This document shows positions 15,162 through 24,092 of a stretch of DNA of 64,000 nucleotides, piece after piece. The stretch is taken from assembly GCA_026129745.1 (NCBI GenBank), contig JAHCHL010000003.1, positions 124,001 through 188,000 of the forward strand, given 5' to 3'. Each line of letters starts with the position of its first letter. The stretch's first letter is position 1. Source of the DNA: Fimbriimonadales bacterium (lineage in GTDB: Bacteria > Armatimonadota > Fimbriimonadia > Fimbriimonadales > ATM1). Both the position numbers and the translations under genes were made by a program. Below the pieces are notes generated by a model that saw nothing but the letters and a program-made list of their open reading frames with translations, was not told the origin of the DNA and did no database searches.

Positions 15162-16619
15162 CTACTGAAGGTGGAGGGCAAGCAGAATGGCGCCGAGGTT
15201 GTTCAAGGCATGCATGATGATTGCTGGGACGATGCTTCCGGTCTGGCGGAACAGTAGGCATCCCATTGCGCCGATCCAACCAAGGACCAGCCATGCCTGC
15301 ACTCCTTGTGGGTGAAGGGAGGCGAAGGCGATCGATGAAATCGCAATGGGCCAAATCCAGCTTTTCATTCGAGCCGCCAGTCCTTGGTACAGGCAACCGC
15401 GAAAGAAAACCTCCTCGACAATCGGAGCCATGACTACGGCAGAAAGAATCGCGCGGGCAAGTCCGCCCTCGGAGAAAATCTCTTGCTGAATCGGATGATC
15501 GCCTGAAGGCAGCTTCTGCAAAAAGAGGTCGCTCACCAGAATTAGGACCAGCAGAACCGGGATGTTCGCGAGAAACCCTCCGACACCCCACACTACTTGC
15601 TGGAAGAAGCTGTCGAACCGGACCCCCAGTCTGCGAAGCGACATTCTGATTCCGAGCAATTCCGCGCTAACGATGATTCCAGTTGCAGCCAGCATGGTCA
15701 ATACGGCTGCAAGCTCTGCAGCCATTGGGACATCGAGCGGTTTCAAGGCAAGCATGGCTCCGGCGGGCAGTACAGCGAAGGCGGCGATGTACAGAATGAA
15801 GCGCAACGCGAGGTTGTCCGACACTTCAAAGAACACGTTCTCCCTTGGTAGGCCTTTGGGGCGAAGTCCCGTCATCGTAAGCCCGACATAGGCAACCCAT
15901 GCTCCGATTCCGCCAAGCAGCAAAATGCCCGCAATGAGTGCGGCAGGCCCCATCTCAGTCAGGTCTTCGACCGCGTCGGCTTTGCCGCTTAGTCGATTGA
16001 GAGCAAGGTCAAACGGCCACTTTCGTCCGGCGGTTGAGAGGATGATCTTACGATATCGATCCTTGGCCTCGTCATCGATCTGCTCGCCTGAGTAGATCAT
16101 TGTGATGACCTCGTTCAGTTTTGCGCGGGCTTTCTCTGCATTCTTTTTGCTCTCGTCGGATTCAAACTCGTCAGTTTCAGCATTGGGTTGCGGCCCCTCG
16201 AACGGACCGTGCATCCCCAATTCACCGCGAATGATCGCAAGCACGCGCCCAGCACTACCTTCCGTGCCTTTGTTTTCAAACTTCAGCTTCGAAATCTCAG
16301 CTTCTGCTGCGGTCAGAACTCGGCGCTTCTGTTCATCGGTCTTTGCTTCGCTGTAGCGCTTTTCAAACTTCTCTCGCACGCTCTCCAACACTCGCCGATC
16401 TTCCGGCATTCCGGGCTTTGCGACAAGCATGTAAGTTTCGGATGCGGCGAGAAAAACTAAGATTGCCCACAAGATCAACCAAAAGACAGGAAACGGCCTT
16501 ACCGGACGTGTACTCGTCAGAATCGGCGGTTCTATCGGAATCTCCCGTTCTGTTGAGGCATTATCAAAACTGGCGTAGCTCGATTCAAGAATGATTGGCG
16601 GTGCTTCATTGCGTTCCAA
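15162..16619 (-). CDS. CPBP-family intramembrane metalloprotease
   Basis: 485 aa. The C-terminal 120 residues are an ABI/CPBP (CAAX protease-like) domain with the EExxxR motif (Glu402, Glu403, Arg407 in EEVFFRG), the His436 of FASLH and the HxxxN motif (His470, Asn474). Ahead of it are several membrane helices and, near residues 75-215, a long soluble segment after the first helix that is rich in Lys/Glu. This large insertion makes it longer than the usual 220-300 aa. Its start overlaps the end of the upstream DUF6785-type gene by 14 bp. Confidence 0.85.
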   Translation of the reverse strand: MERNEAPPIILESSYASFDNASTEREIPIEPPILTSTRPVRPFPVFWLILWAILVFLAASETYMLVAKPGMPEDRRVLESVREKFEKRYSEAKTDEQKRRVLTAAEAEISKLKFENKGTEGSAGRVLAIIRGELGMHGPFEGPQPNAETDEFESDESKKNAEKARAKLNEVITMIYSGEQIDDEAKDRYRKIILSTAGRKWPFDLALNRLSGKADAVEDLTEMGPAALIAGILLLGGIGAWVAYVGLTMTGLRPKGLPRENVFFEVSDNLALRFILYIAAFAVLPAGAMLALKPLDVPMAAELAAVLTMLAATGIIVSAELLGIRMSLRRLGVRFDSFFQQVVWGVGGFLANIPVLLVLILVSDLFLQKLPSGDHPIQQEIFSEGGLARAILSAVVMAPIVEEVFFRGCLYQGLAARMKSWIWPIAISSIAFASLHPQGVQAWLVLGWIGAMGCLLFRQTGSIVPAIIMHALNNLGAILLALHLQ

Positions 16620-18567
16620 GACCTCGCTCGTTAAATCCGATCGTGTAAGTGCTTTGTCTGGTGGCCATTGCGTAGGTTGCCCAAATCAGTTCAGCTCCGT
16701 ACTCCGCGATCATGATCCCGAAGGCGACGTTTCGAAGCTGCCGATATCCGCGCAAACCGTAGTATCGCTGAACGAGCGTCTTAACCATGAGCGCCGCTAC
16801 CAATCCGAACCAGTAGTAGTCGACACCGAAATTCATACTGAGCGCATATCCGACAGGGTGCAGCTTGAACGCTGGGAAATTGAATCGAATGACGTCGAGA
16901 ATCGTGACGACTGCGAACCCGACGAAGACCATCATCATGCCGATGACGTTAGGGCCGGTTGGTTTGTCCGTAACTCCACGAAAGACGGAAACCGGATCTC
17001 CCCACCCGGGTCCCGCGCCTCGCACGTAATTCGCCTGAACGAAAAACAGCATCCCAACGAGTATGCCGACAACCAATCCCAAGGCGAGCAGCCAAAACAC
17101 GGCACCCTGATGCACCCTTTGGCTGTCAGCCATTTTCATCGCCTCAAGTTGGACTGGCATGCAATGAGACCTGGAAAGCCGGTTGATTCCGAGCAACGGT
17201 GCACCAAGAAACACCGCGTTCTTGGGCGTCAGGTTCTTTGTTCCGTAGAAGTTCATGAGCAGCTGATTCGGACCCATGAACGCGAACTCGTGCGTTGGTG
17301 GACCAAGTTGCGCACGCATTCGCGCGATCACGATGCTGAACATCAGGAATGCCCCGAAGTAAGGGATCATCATGAGAATCGGCAGTTCGCCGAGCGACGT
17401 GAACCAAAGCACCCCGGCAAAGCAGACAATGAGGATCCCAAATGCAAGCCGGTGTGGGATCCCTCCGTCCGATGCCCTTGCTCCAGACTTTATGTCGCTC
17501 CAGACTTGCTTGAGATGGGACCTCGCAACCCACATCGCCGTTGCAAACAGGCCGATAATCGCACCCCAAGTTTGTTCGGTGAAATAGGGCGCTTCCGGCC
17601 GAAGAAAGCCTCCGGCAAACGTTCCTCCTTCAAGGCCGAACATGGCGCACGCTACCAGTGTTAGCTTTCGTACGACGAAGAAGAAGATGACGGAAAAGAG
17701 GAGATCGCTCGGAACGAGCAGCGCCATTGCGGCGAGAAACGGATAGATGGCGATTGGAGTGCTTCCCATCGCCCTCCACGGGAGCTCCGTGAAGACGGTG
17801 TTGAAGTTGAACGCTTCCTTGACCGGCACGGAAGGCAGGTTCGGATAAAGATAGGCGAATCCGTTCAACATGTCGATCGCGAACATGATCCCGAATGCGA
17901 TCCACATCGCTTTGCTCTTCCAAAGAGGCCCGCGCCCGCTGTTTTCGATCATGGCGACGGGAAGCTGGATGATGGGATAGCTCAGCCGCTCTTTTCGAAG
18001 CCACGCGTCTCGCATGATGCTGTTCAAGCAAAGCAGCGAGATGGTGATCATCCCGTACAGCAGCACCCACATGAGGATCTTTGGGAGCCATATGTCGAGT
18101 CGGGAAAGGAAATAGAATCGGTCATTCCCTCCAGCGATGTAATCGTTCAGGAGTGCGGGATCATGGAAGTACATGCTCTCCGGCAATGCCTTCAAGAACT
18201 GCTGTTCATAAAGGGGATCGAGGTGCGAATATCCCGCGAAGACGTGGACGTACTGCATATTGAGAAATGTCCACTCGCCGCTAATTGCGGACGCGACCGA
18301 TACGATGGCGAAGATCACCACCATGTCCGGAGTCGTGAATGCGATCTTCGGCGCGACACGGTGCAGAAAGGCATTGATCGCCACAAGCACAATCAGTGCT
18401 GCCATCGTGCTGAAGAGCAAGGAGTAAATCGTGCCAGTCGGCTGCCAGGCGTTCCAGTAACAAACTGGAATGCAAAATCCAAGACCCCAAAGAACAGCGC
18501 GAAGCCGAACCGGCTTCGGCTTCTCAGGGAGTTGGTCGGCAGCTACCTCTGGCCGGACGTCCGCCAT
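16606..18567 (-). CDS. DUF6785/DUF6784-type polytopic membrane protein
   Basis: 653 aa with about 14 membrane helices and short loops. The N-terminal part (AVLWGLGFCIPVCYWNAW, then SGEWTFLNMQYV) and the second half (GLEGGTFAGGFLRPEAPYFTEQTWGA, RMRAQLGPPTHEFAFMGP in outline) match a large family that is abundant in Armatimonadota and Planctomycetota and has no known function; transport is often guessed. It is first of three overlapping or closely spaced minus-strand membrane genes. The start is the ATG at 18567. Confidence 0.75.
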   Translation of the reverse strand: MADVRPEVAADQLPEKPKPVRLRAVLWGLGFCIPVCYWNAWQPTGTIYSLLFSTMAALIVLVAINAFLHRVAPKIAFTTPDMVVIFAIVSVASAISGEWTFLNMQYVHVFAGYSHLDPLYEQQFLKALPESMYFHDPALLNDYIAGGNDRFYFLSRLDIWLPKILMWVLLYGMITISLLCLNSIMRDAWLRKERLSYPIIQLPVAMIENSGRGPLWKSKAMWIAFGIMFAIDMLNGFAYLYPNLPSVPVKEAFNFNTVFTELPWRAMGSTPIAIYPFLAAMALLVPSDLLFSVIFFFVVRKLTLVACAMFGLEGGTFAGGFLRPEAPYFTEQTWGAIIGLFATAMWVARSHLKQVWSDIKSGARASDGGIPHRLAFGILIVCFAGVLWFTSLGELPILMMIPYFGAFLMFSIVIARMRAQLGPPTHEFAFMGPNQLLMNFYGTKNLTPKNAVFLGAPLLGINRLSRSHCMPVQLEAMKMADSQRVHQGAVFWLLALGLVVGILVGMLFFVQANYVRGAGPGWGDPVSVFRGVTDKPTGPNVIGMMMVFVGFAVVTILDVIRFNFPAFKLHPVGYALSMNFGVDYYWFGLVAALMVKTLVQRYYGLRGYRQLRNVAFGIMIAEYGAELIWATYAMATRQSTYTIGFNERGLGTQ

Positions 18568-18611
18568 CGATACCGTCAGAGTTCGCCGTCGGAGCCGTGA
18601 TTACCTTCGAT

Positions 18612-19313
18612 TCAGTCTTCGCCGTCGTCGAAGGAGTCGATGACCGTGTTCGTCGGCCGCTCGACCTCCGCGGGAGGAGCGCCTGCAGGTGGCGAACCGA
18701 GGCGCAACGTTTCGAGTATCGGTCTCGCCGCTTGCTCGATCGGGACGCTCGATCCGGTCGACGTGAATCTGAACGTGTAAACATCTCGCTCGTTGACCAG
18801 AACGACATAGATTTCATGGATCTGATCGCCCATGACGTTTCTCTTTAGTGTCACAAATTCATGGGCTGGCCCAATCGGCAGATCGAGCGGCGATTCGGAA
18901 AGTATTTCCGGAACCTTGTCTCGTAGGCGATCTGACTCGATTTTCAGATTCGTTCGCCGACCAGTCTCCTTCTTTACGACAAGCTGGGTTCGGCTCTCCG
19001 CGATCGTTGCCCTTGAAGTCGTGTCGACGATGAACACCGATGCGCCGACTGTGCTCGCCTCGATAGGCTTAGCCATGCCATGACCAACTGCGGGATTGCT
19101 GATGTTTCCGATTGCATCAGGGTCGTTCAATTCACTGTGTTCTGCGGGGATCATCCAATTGTCCGCCGCAAAAAAATAGAACCCGTCACCGACGTGAACA
19201 CGCCAGCCCGAAGGCGGTTCAGGAGGTGGAGCACTATGCAGTAGGGTTACTTCGCTGGGGCCGCACCCGAAAACTGCGACTAATGTTAGGAAGGCGGCTG
19301 ACCACTTCATCAT
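18612..19313 (-). CDS. Hypothetical lipoprotein
   Basis: 233 aa starting at the ATG at 19313, with GGAGAGG 6 nt upstream. The longer open frame runs into tRNA-Leu and is rejected. The signal MMKWSAAFLTLVAVFGC is a lipoprotein signal with the lipidated Cys near residue 17. The mature protein (FYFFAADNWMIPAEHSEL, YTFRFTSTGSSVPIEQAA) resembles proteins that carry a stress-induced PsbP/DUF1795-like fold, but only weakly. Its C-terminus is acidic and probably disordered. It stands alone 44 bp upstream of the membrane operon. Confidence 0.7.
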   Translation of the reverse strand: MMKWSAAFLTLVAVFGCGPSEVTLLHSAPPPEPPSGWRVHVGDGFYFFAADNWMIPAEHSELNDPDAIGNISNPAVGHGMAKPIEASTVGASVFIVDTTSRATIAESRTQLVVKKETGRRTNLKIESDRLRDKVPEILSESPLDLPIGPAHEFVTLKRNVMGDQIHEIYVVLVNERDVYTFRFTSTGSSVPIEQAARPILETLRLGSPPAGAPPAEVERPTNTVIDSFDDGED

Positions 19314-19346
19314 TCGTAACCTCTCCAAATAAGGCTCACCATTCAT

Positions 19347-19433
19347 TGGTGCGCGGAAGAGGACTCGAACCTCCACGCCCGTTAGGGCACATGCACCTCA
19401 AGCATGCGTGTCTACCAATTCCACCATCCGCGC
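19347..19433 (-). tRNA. tRNA-Leu (GAG)
   Basis: 87-nt tRNA with long variable arm. The acceptor GCGCGGA (19433-19427) pairs with TCCGCGC (19357-19351). The D-arm TGGTGGAATTGGTAGACACG, the anticodon loop TTGAGGT closed by CATGC/GCATG, and the T-loop GGTTCGAGTCC are all present. The anticodon is GAG. Discriminator A and a genome-encoded CCA (19349-19347) are present. Confidence 0.97.
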
Positions 19434-19444
19434 AATGGGGCAGA

Positions 19445-19450
19445 AAGTAT
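19445..19450 (-). promoter_or_regulatory. -10 box of tRNA-Leu
   Basis: TATACT on the minus strand lies 11 nt before the mature 5' end of the tRNA, a fitting position for its promoter. No clear -35 is seen. Confidence 0.5.
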
Positions 19451-19622
19451 ACCTTTGGGTCTATGCGGCCTAAGATCGTCCAATTGAACGGCGTGGTCTG
19501 GTAAAATGGGCCATCGGCAGTTCCATGCCGGGATTGATTACGCGAGAATCCTGCACAAGCCGTGCGGTTACGATTGGTTTCAGTCGTTCGCGGGGTTCGA
19601 CCGCCGTAACGAAGGGGATTGA

Positions 19623-19970
19623 ATGGCATATAGGCCGGATCGATACGAGCAAGTAATGAAGGCCTCGGAAGGCCTAGACGCTCGCGCCAGAAAGATGTTT
19701 GGCGGCATGGGCGTGTATACGGGCGAGAAGATGTTCGCCATTTTGCTGGACGACATCGTAAGCCTGAAACTATCACCCGAAGACCGCGATGAAGCGCTCC
19801 AAATCGATGGTGCGCGCACGTTTAGGACCGTGCCAGACGACGTTGAGAAACCTGAATACATCGTGATGCCGCAAGCGGTGTTGGACGATCAGGACTCTTT
19901 TCGACAGTGGCTACTCCGAAGCGCGGATTACGTGCGGAACAAAGCAAAAGCAAACGGCTCGGTTTCTTAG
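19623..19970 (+). CDS. TfoX/Sxy N-terminal domain protein
   Basis: 115-aa single-domain protein of the TfoX N-terminal family. The motif KMFGGMGVYTGEKMFAILLDD near residue 24 is the family hallmark, and the C-terminal WLLRSADYVRNKAK matches as well. In proteobacteria TfoX/Sxy promotes competence with CRP; isolated N-terminal-domain proteins like this are widespread and have no proven role. It is a single gene preceded by about 190 bp after tRNA-Leu. Confidence 0.88.
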   Translation: MAYRPDRYEQVMKASEGLDARARKMFGGMGVYTGEKMFAILLDDIVSLKLSPEDRDEALQIDGARTFRTVPDDVEKPEYIVMPQAVLDDQDSFRQWLLRSADYVRNKAKANGSVS

Positions 19971-20061
19971 CCGCTAAACCTCCGCTGTTCTGCGGTTCCC
20001 TGAGGCGTTTTGCGGCGTCCATATACGAAAGGCGCAAGCCGCTCAGTTTGTTTCTCAAGCA

Positions 20062-20916
20062 ATGCGAAGGGTGAACTACGGAACTGTTGGAATCGTCGGA
20101 CTCGGTGTCATCGGCGCATCGATCGGACTTCGATTGCGAGAGGTCGGCGTCGCGAAGCGCGTTATCGGCTTCGATCAATCAGAAAGCGCACGCGAAGATG
20201 CCTCGAATGCCGGTTGCGTCGATCAAACCTATGAAACGCTCAATCACCTTGCCGATGCAGACATCCTGATCATCGCCGTTCCGCCAAATCAGGTCGTCCC
20301 ATGCTTGGTCGAGGCTGATGTCTTTTGCAAGGTCAACACGATCGTTACCGATACCGGAAGCGTAAAGGCTCAAGTCGTCAACTGGACATTGACTTATCCC
20401 TTGCGGTTTAAGCCGAGGTTCGTTGGCGGACATCCGATGGTCTCCGGTGAAAGTGTCGAATCAAAGAAGCCTGCAGCCAATCTCTTCGAAGGCGCACATT
20501 GGGTGTTGACTCCGACAGAACAGACAGACTCAGGAGCGCTGCAAGCGATTGAGGCGCTCACGAGAACGCTTGGAGCCAAGCCGATCATCCTAAGCCCGGA
20601 AGAGCATGACCGTCACGCAGCGATCCTCGAGCATTTGCCGGAGGCGCTTGCCGGAGTTCTTGCGCAAATTGGAGAGAATCTCGTCCATCCGGAAGTCGCA
20701 GGAAATGCTTGGAGCGACTTGGTTCGTGCGGCAGGAAGCGATCCCGAACTTCTGACTCATGTATTCTTGAACAACAGGGACGAAGTCGTGTCAGCGCTGG
20801 ACGACCTGATCTTCCATCTCGTCAAACTGAAAGGCACCGTGGAGGCTGAGCAATACGAGGCACTACTGGATTTCTTCGAGGCATCTCGGAAGGCGAAGGC
20901 CGCCCGAGAACGCTAA
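20062..20916 (+). CDS. tyrA: Prephenate dehydrogenase
   Basis: NAD(P)-dependent oxidative decarboxylation of prephenate to 4-hydroxyphenylpyruvate in tyrosine synthesis. The Rossmann motif GIVGLGVIGASIGLRL starts at residue 8. The family motifs TDTGSVK, GGHPMVSG with the catalytic His, and HDRHAAILEHLPE follow. 284 aa, a normal length for a monofunctional TyrA, without chorismate mutase or ACT domain. aroA lies in the -1 frame immediately downstream; TyrA-AroA fusions are known in some gammaproteobacteria, which makes the odd junction here notable. Confidence 0.95.
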   Translation: MRRVNYGTVGIVGLGVIGASIGLRLREVGVAKRVIGFDQSESAREDASNAGCVDQTYETLNHLADADILIIAVPPNQVVPCLVEADVFCKVNTIVTDTGSVKAQVVNWTLTYPLRFKPRFVGGHPMVSGESVESKKPAANLFEGAHWVLTPTEQTDSGALQAIEALTRTLGAKPIILSPEEHDRHAAILEHLPEALAGVLAQIGENLVHPEVAGNAWSDLVRAAGSDPELLTHVFLNNRDEVVSALDDLIFHLVKLKGTVEAEQYEALLDFFEASRKAKAARER

Positions 20917-20972
20917 GAGTCGCTCGAGCGCATCGGTTTTGGGGTGAAATCCGCCCGCCGAGCGACAAGAGC

Positions 20973-22172
20973 TTGACGCATCGAGCCTACCTGCTCTCTG
21001 CAATCGCCCAAAACGGCGGAGTCGTGCGCTCGCCATTGCGCGGACAAGACTGTGAAAACACCCTACAGATTCTCAAAGACGTTGGAGCAAGTATCGATGT
21101 GGCGTCCTGGGGAGTGAGAATAAGGCCTTCCGAATTTCAAAGTCCTGCGAAGCCACTTTGGTGCGGAAACTCAGGTACGACGATGCGGTTGCTTTGTGGG
21201 TTGTTAGCCGGAGTCGGCATCGATGCAGAATTAGCTGGCGACGAGTCGCTAACGCGAAGGCCGATGCGGAGGATCATCGAGCCGCTTCGAGCAATGGGCG
21301 CCGATATTGAAGGGGAAACGCCACCCGTAAGGATCCGGCCATCGAAGCTGCAAGGCATCGACTACCTGTCGCCGATTGCGAGCGCGCAGGTGAAGTCGGC
21401 CGTATTGCTCGCAGGGCTATTCGCCGAAGGCAGCACGAGCGTTACAGAACCGATGCTGAGCCGCGATCATACGGAGAGAATGTTGATTTCGGCTGGTTGC
21501 AACGTTCACCAAACTGGATTGACCGTGAAGGTCGAGCCCGGTCGCCCGGACTCCATCGAAATGAACGTTCCAGGTGACCTATCGTCTGCCGCATTTTTTC
21601 TCGTAGCTGGCGCGCTGCTGGGTGGACCGCTAACGATCAAGGAAGTTGGTGTCAATCCGACTCGGACCGGAATTCTGGATTGCCTTCGATCGGCGGGAGT
21701 GCCGGTCGGTGAGATACCGAGAAAACTCGAACAAGGCGAGCCGGTCGCTGATCTCTACATCGATCCGTTGCCCGATTCCTTTCGAGCTTTTGCGATTTCA
21801 GGTTCGCTGGTGCCGAGGCTAATCGACGAAATTCCGATTCTTGCGGTCTTCGCTACACAATGCGAGGGCACGTCGATTGTTCGTGATGCTAAGGAACTCA
21901 GAGTCAAAGAGAGCGATCGAATCGATCAGATCGCTTTGGGATTGCGTGCGATGGGTGCGAACGTGGAGACCTTCGAAGACGGAATGACGATTACTGGACC
22001 AACGCCTCTGCGCGGCGCAAACATTCGCGCAAACGGAGACCATCGAATCGCAATGGCGTTTGCAATCGCGGGACTAATCGCAGAAGGCGAAACTGTCATC
22101 GAAGGAGCTGACGCGATCGATACGTCGTTCCCAGGTTTCATGGAGGAGTTGATGCGGTTGTGCCATGTCTAA
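20973..22172 (+). CDS. aroA: 3-phosphoshikimate 1-carboxyvinyltransferase (EPSP synthase), start anomalous
   Basis: Adds the enolpyruvyl group of PEP to shikimate-3-phosphate. Visible motifs are GNSGTTMRLLCG, RPMRRIIEPL, SAQVKSAVLLAGL and the C-terminal DHRIAMAFAIAG. The first standard start codon in frame is the TTG at 20973, giving MTHRAYLL. However, the coding frame clearly continues upstream as FWGEIRPPSDKS (from about 20937), which holds the essential Lys-Ser of the PEP/S3P site. No ATG, GTG or TTG exists in this frame between the in-frame stop at 20847 and 20973. A non-standard start, -1 frameshifting from tyrA, or a sequence error must explain this. cmk overlaps the 3' end by 8 bp. Confidence 0.9.
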   Translation: MTHRAYLLSAIAQNGGVVRSPLRGQDCENTLQILKDVGASIDVASWGVRIRPSEFQSPAKPLWCGNSGTTMRLLCGLLAGVGIDAELAGDESLTRRPMRRIIEPLRAMGADIEGETPPVRIRPSKLQGIDYLSPIASAQVKSAVLLAGLFAEGSTSVTEPMLSRDHTERMLISAGCNVHQTGLTVKVEPGRPDSIEMNVPGDLSSAAFFLVAGALLGGPLTIKEVGVNPTRTGILDCLRSAGVPVGEIPRKLEQGEPVADLYIDPLPDSFRAFAISGSLVPRLIDEIPILAVFATQCEGTSIVRDAKELRVKESDRIDQIALGLRAMGANVETFEDGMTITGPTPLRGANIRANGDHRIAMAFAIAGLIAEGETVIEGADAIDTSFPGFMEELMRLCHV

Positions 22173-22839
22173 AGAAGTCGTAGCAATTGACGGCCCCGCA
22201 GGCGCAGGAAAGAGCACCGTTGCAAAGGCGGTGGCAAAGCGACTTGGGTTTTCCTACCTGGACACGGGCGCGATGTACCGCTGCATTGCACTGCTTGCCT
22301 TGCGAAACAGTCTGGGTCCAGGCGACGGGGAAACTGCGGCGAACTTCGCAATCAACGCCAGCATCGAGTTCATGCCGGGCGATCCGCAACGAGTTTTGCT
22401 CGATGGTGAAGATGTGACCGAATTGATTCGCACAATGGAGATTGGTGAACTCGCATCGGCGTTGTCTGCACATTCTAACGTTCGAAAAGAACTCGTCAAA
22501 AGACAGAAGCGGCTCTGCGACGCGGGAAAAGTTGTATTAGAGGGCCGCGATACTACGACAGTCGTTTGTCCAGATGCGCGATTGAAAGTCTATCTGACAG
22601 CAAGTGTCGAAGCGCGAGCGAAACGCAGATGGCTTGAGCTTCAAGCAAAAGGCGATTCAACGCCACTCGAAGAAATCGAACGGCAAATCGCCCAGCGCGA
22701 TGAACGCGACATGACAAGATCGGACAGTCCTCTGATGGTCGCCGACGACGCAGTCAAGATCGACACAGATGCGATGACCGTTGATGAAGTGATCGAAGCA
22801 GTGCTGGCTGAGTGGAACAAGTCGCTACTTGTTTCTTGA
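22165..22839 (+). CDS. cmk: Cytidylate kinase
   Basis: Phosphorylates CMP and dCMP with ATP. The P-loop [16 protein letters not shown] begins at residue 9. [21 protein letters not shown] and [14 protein letters not shown] are the conserved CMP-binding and LID segments. 224 aa, as usual. The ATG lies inside the end of aroA, and the tyrA-aroA-cmk order is a common bacterial cluster. The last 15 bp overlap the convergent glutamate dehydrogenase gene. Confidence 0.96.
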   Translation: MSKEVVAIDGPAGAGKSTVAKAVAKRLGFSYLDTGAMYRCIALLALRNSLGPGDGETAANFAINASIEFMPGDPQRVLLDGEDVTELIRTMEIGELASALSAHSNVRKELVKRQKRLCDAGKVVLEGRDTTTVVCPDARLKVYLTASVEARAKRRWLELQAKGDSTPLEEIERQIAQRDERDMTRSDSPLMVADDAVKIDTDAMTVDEVIEAVLAEWNKSLLVS

Positions 22840-24081
22840 ACCCGCCCATCCGCGTGTGACGCAAGCCTCTGCAACTCGTTCGACAGAAACCAGGTAGGCA
22901 GCAAGTCGAGTGTGCACCTCTTCACGAGCGCGTCTCATGAACACATTGGTGAAAGCCGTAGTCATCACTTCATCGAGCCTGCGATGGACTTCTGCCTCTT
23001 TCCACCGATCATTGGAGGCATTTTGCACTTGCTCGAAATATGAAACCGTCACTCCCCCGGCGTTGCACAAAAAATCGGGAATGACGAAGACTCCGTTTTG
23101 GTGAAGGATGTTGTCGGCTTCCGGAGTTGTTGGTCCGTTTGCAAGCTCGGCAACAATTTTCGCCTTTACTTTTGCCGCATTCGCATCGGTAATCACATTC
23201 TCGAGAGCAGACGGTATGAGGATGTCGACATCGAGTTCCAGCAACTCTTCATTCGTGATTGCTTTGGCGCCGGGGTAACCAGCAACCGTTCCATTCCTTT
23301 CTTTGAACTCGGCAACATGGTGGCACTCTAAACCTTGCTGCAAATGAATGCCCCCCCTCGAATCACTTACGGCGACGACAGTGCAGCCGAACATTTCATT
23401 GCAAAGCTGATGTGCGTGTGCGCCGGCGTTTCCGTAACCCTGAATGGCCACTGTAGCCCCTTTGAGATGGATGCCGAGCGCATTCGCTGCTTCGCGCAAA
23501 CAAACCATGCCGCCTCTCGCCGTAGCGTCACCGCGCCCAAACGACCCTCCGACGTTGACGGGCTTGCCCGTGATGATTCCTGGAACATGCCTCTCGGCGA
23601 TGACTTCGTATTCATCCATCATCCAAGCCATGATTTGCGGCGTCGTGTAAACATCGGGAGCAGGCACATCGACTTCTGGGCCTAAGAACTTCGCGACAGC
23701 GCGCATGTAACCTCGGCTGAGTCGCTCAAGTTCACCGACCGACATCTCTTTGGGATTGCAGATCACGCCGCCTTTGCCGCCGCCAAGCGGAATGTCGACG
23801 ACGGCGGTTTTCCAAGTCATCCAGGCGGCAAGCGCTCGTACCGTATCGATGGTCTCCTCTGGGTGGAAGCGGATCCCGCCCTTACATGGTCCGCGAGACC
23901 AGTTGTACTGAATTCGAAATCCCGTGAAGATCTTAACTGCGCCGTTGTCCATCCTGACGGGGATGCGCACTTTGTGCTCGGCCATCGGTTCGCGGAGCAA
24001 GTGATGAAGGTCTGCATCAAGATTCAGCCGCTTGGCAGCTTCGTCGAGTTGCGACTGGGCAATCTCGAAAGGGTTTGGCAT
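22825..24081 (-). CDS. gdhA: Glutamate dehydrogenase (Glu/Leu/Phe/Val family), copy 1
   Basis: 418 aa from the ATG at 24081. It catalyses reversible oxidative deamination of glutamate or a related amino acid. Seen are [12 protein letters not shown] with the substrate Lys, [18 protein letters not shown] with the catalytic Lys, the DVPAPDVYT acidic segment, and the Rossmann motif GYGNAGAHA. The substrate pocket differs from the second copy at 62417-63691, with GGGKGGV here against GGAKGSV there. It lies 11 bp after fumarylacetoacetase, in a probable amino-acid catabolic operon, so a leucine- or phenylalanine-type specificity is possible. Confidence 0.92.
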   Translation of the reverse strand: MPNPFEIAQSQLDEAAKRLNLDADLHHLLREPMAEHKVRIPVRMDNGAVKIFTGFRIQYNWSRGPCKGGIRFHPEETIDTVRALAAWMTWKTAVVDIPLGGGKGGVICNPKEMSVGELERLSRGYMRAVAKFLGPEVDVPAPDVYTTPQIMAWMMDEYEVIAERHVPGIITGKPVNVGGSFGRGDATARGGMVCLREAANALGIHLKGATVAIQGYGNAGAHAHQLCNEMFGCTVVAVSDSRGGIHLQQGLECHHVAEFKERNGTVAGYPGAKAITNEELLELDVDILIPSALENVITDANAAKVKAKIVAELANGPTTPEADNILHQNGVFVIPDFLCNAGGVTVSYFEQVQNASNDRWKEAEVHRRLDEVMTTAFTNVFMRRAREEVHTRLAAYLVSVERVAEACVTRGWAGSRNK

Positions 24082-24092
24082 CGGCGCGCAGT

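Noticed and set aside
16591-17664. Plus-strand 357-codon open frame
   Set aside because: It is the complement of the DUF6785-type membrane gene; its His/Asp/Arg-rich sequence is typical of an antisense shadow.
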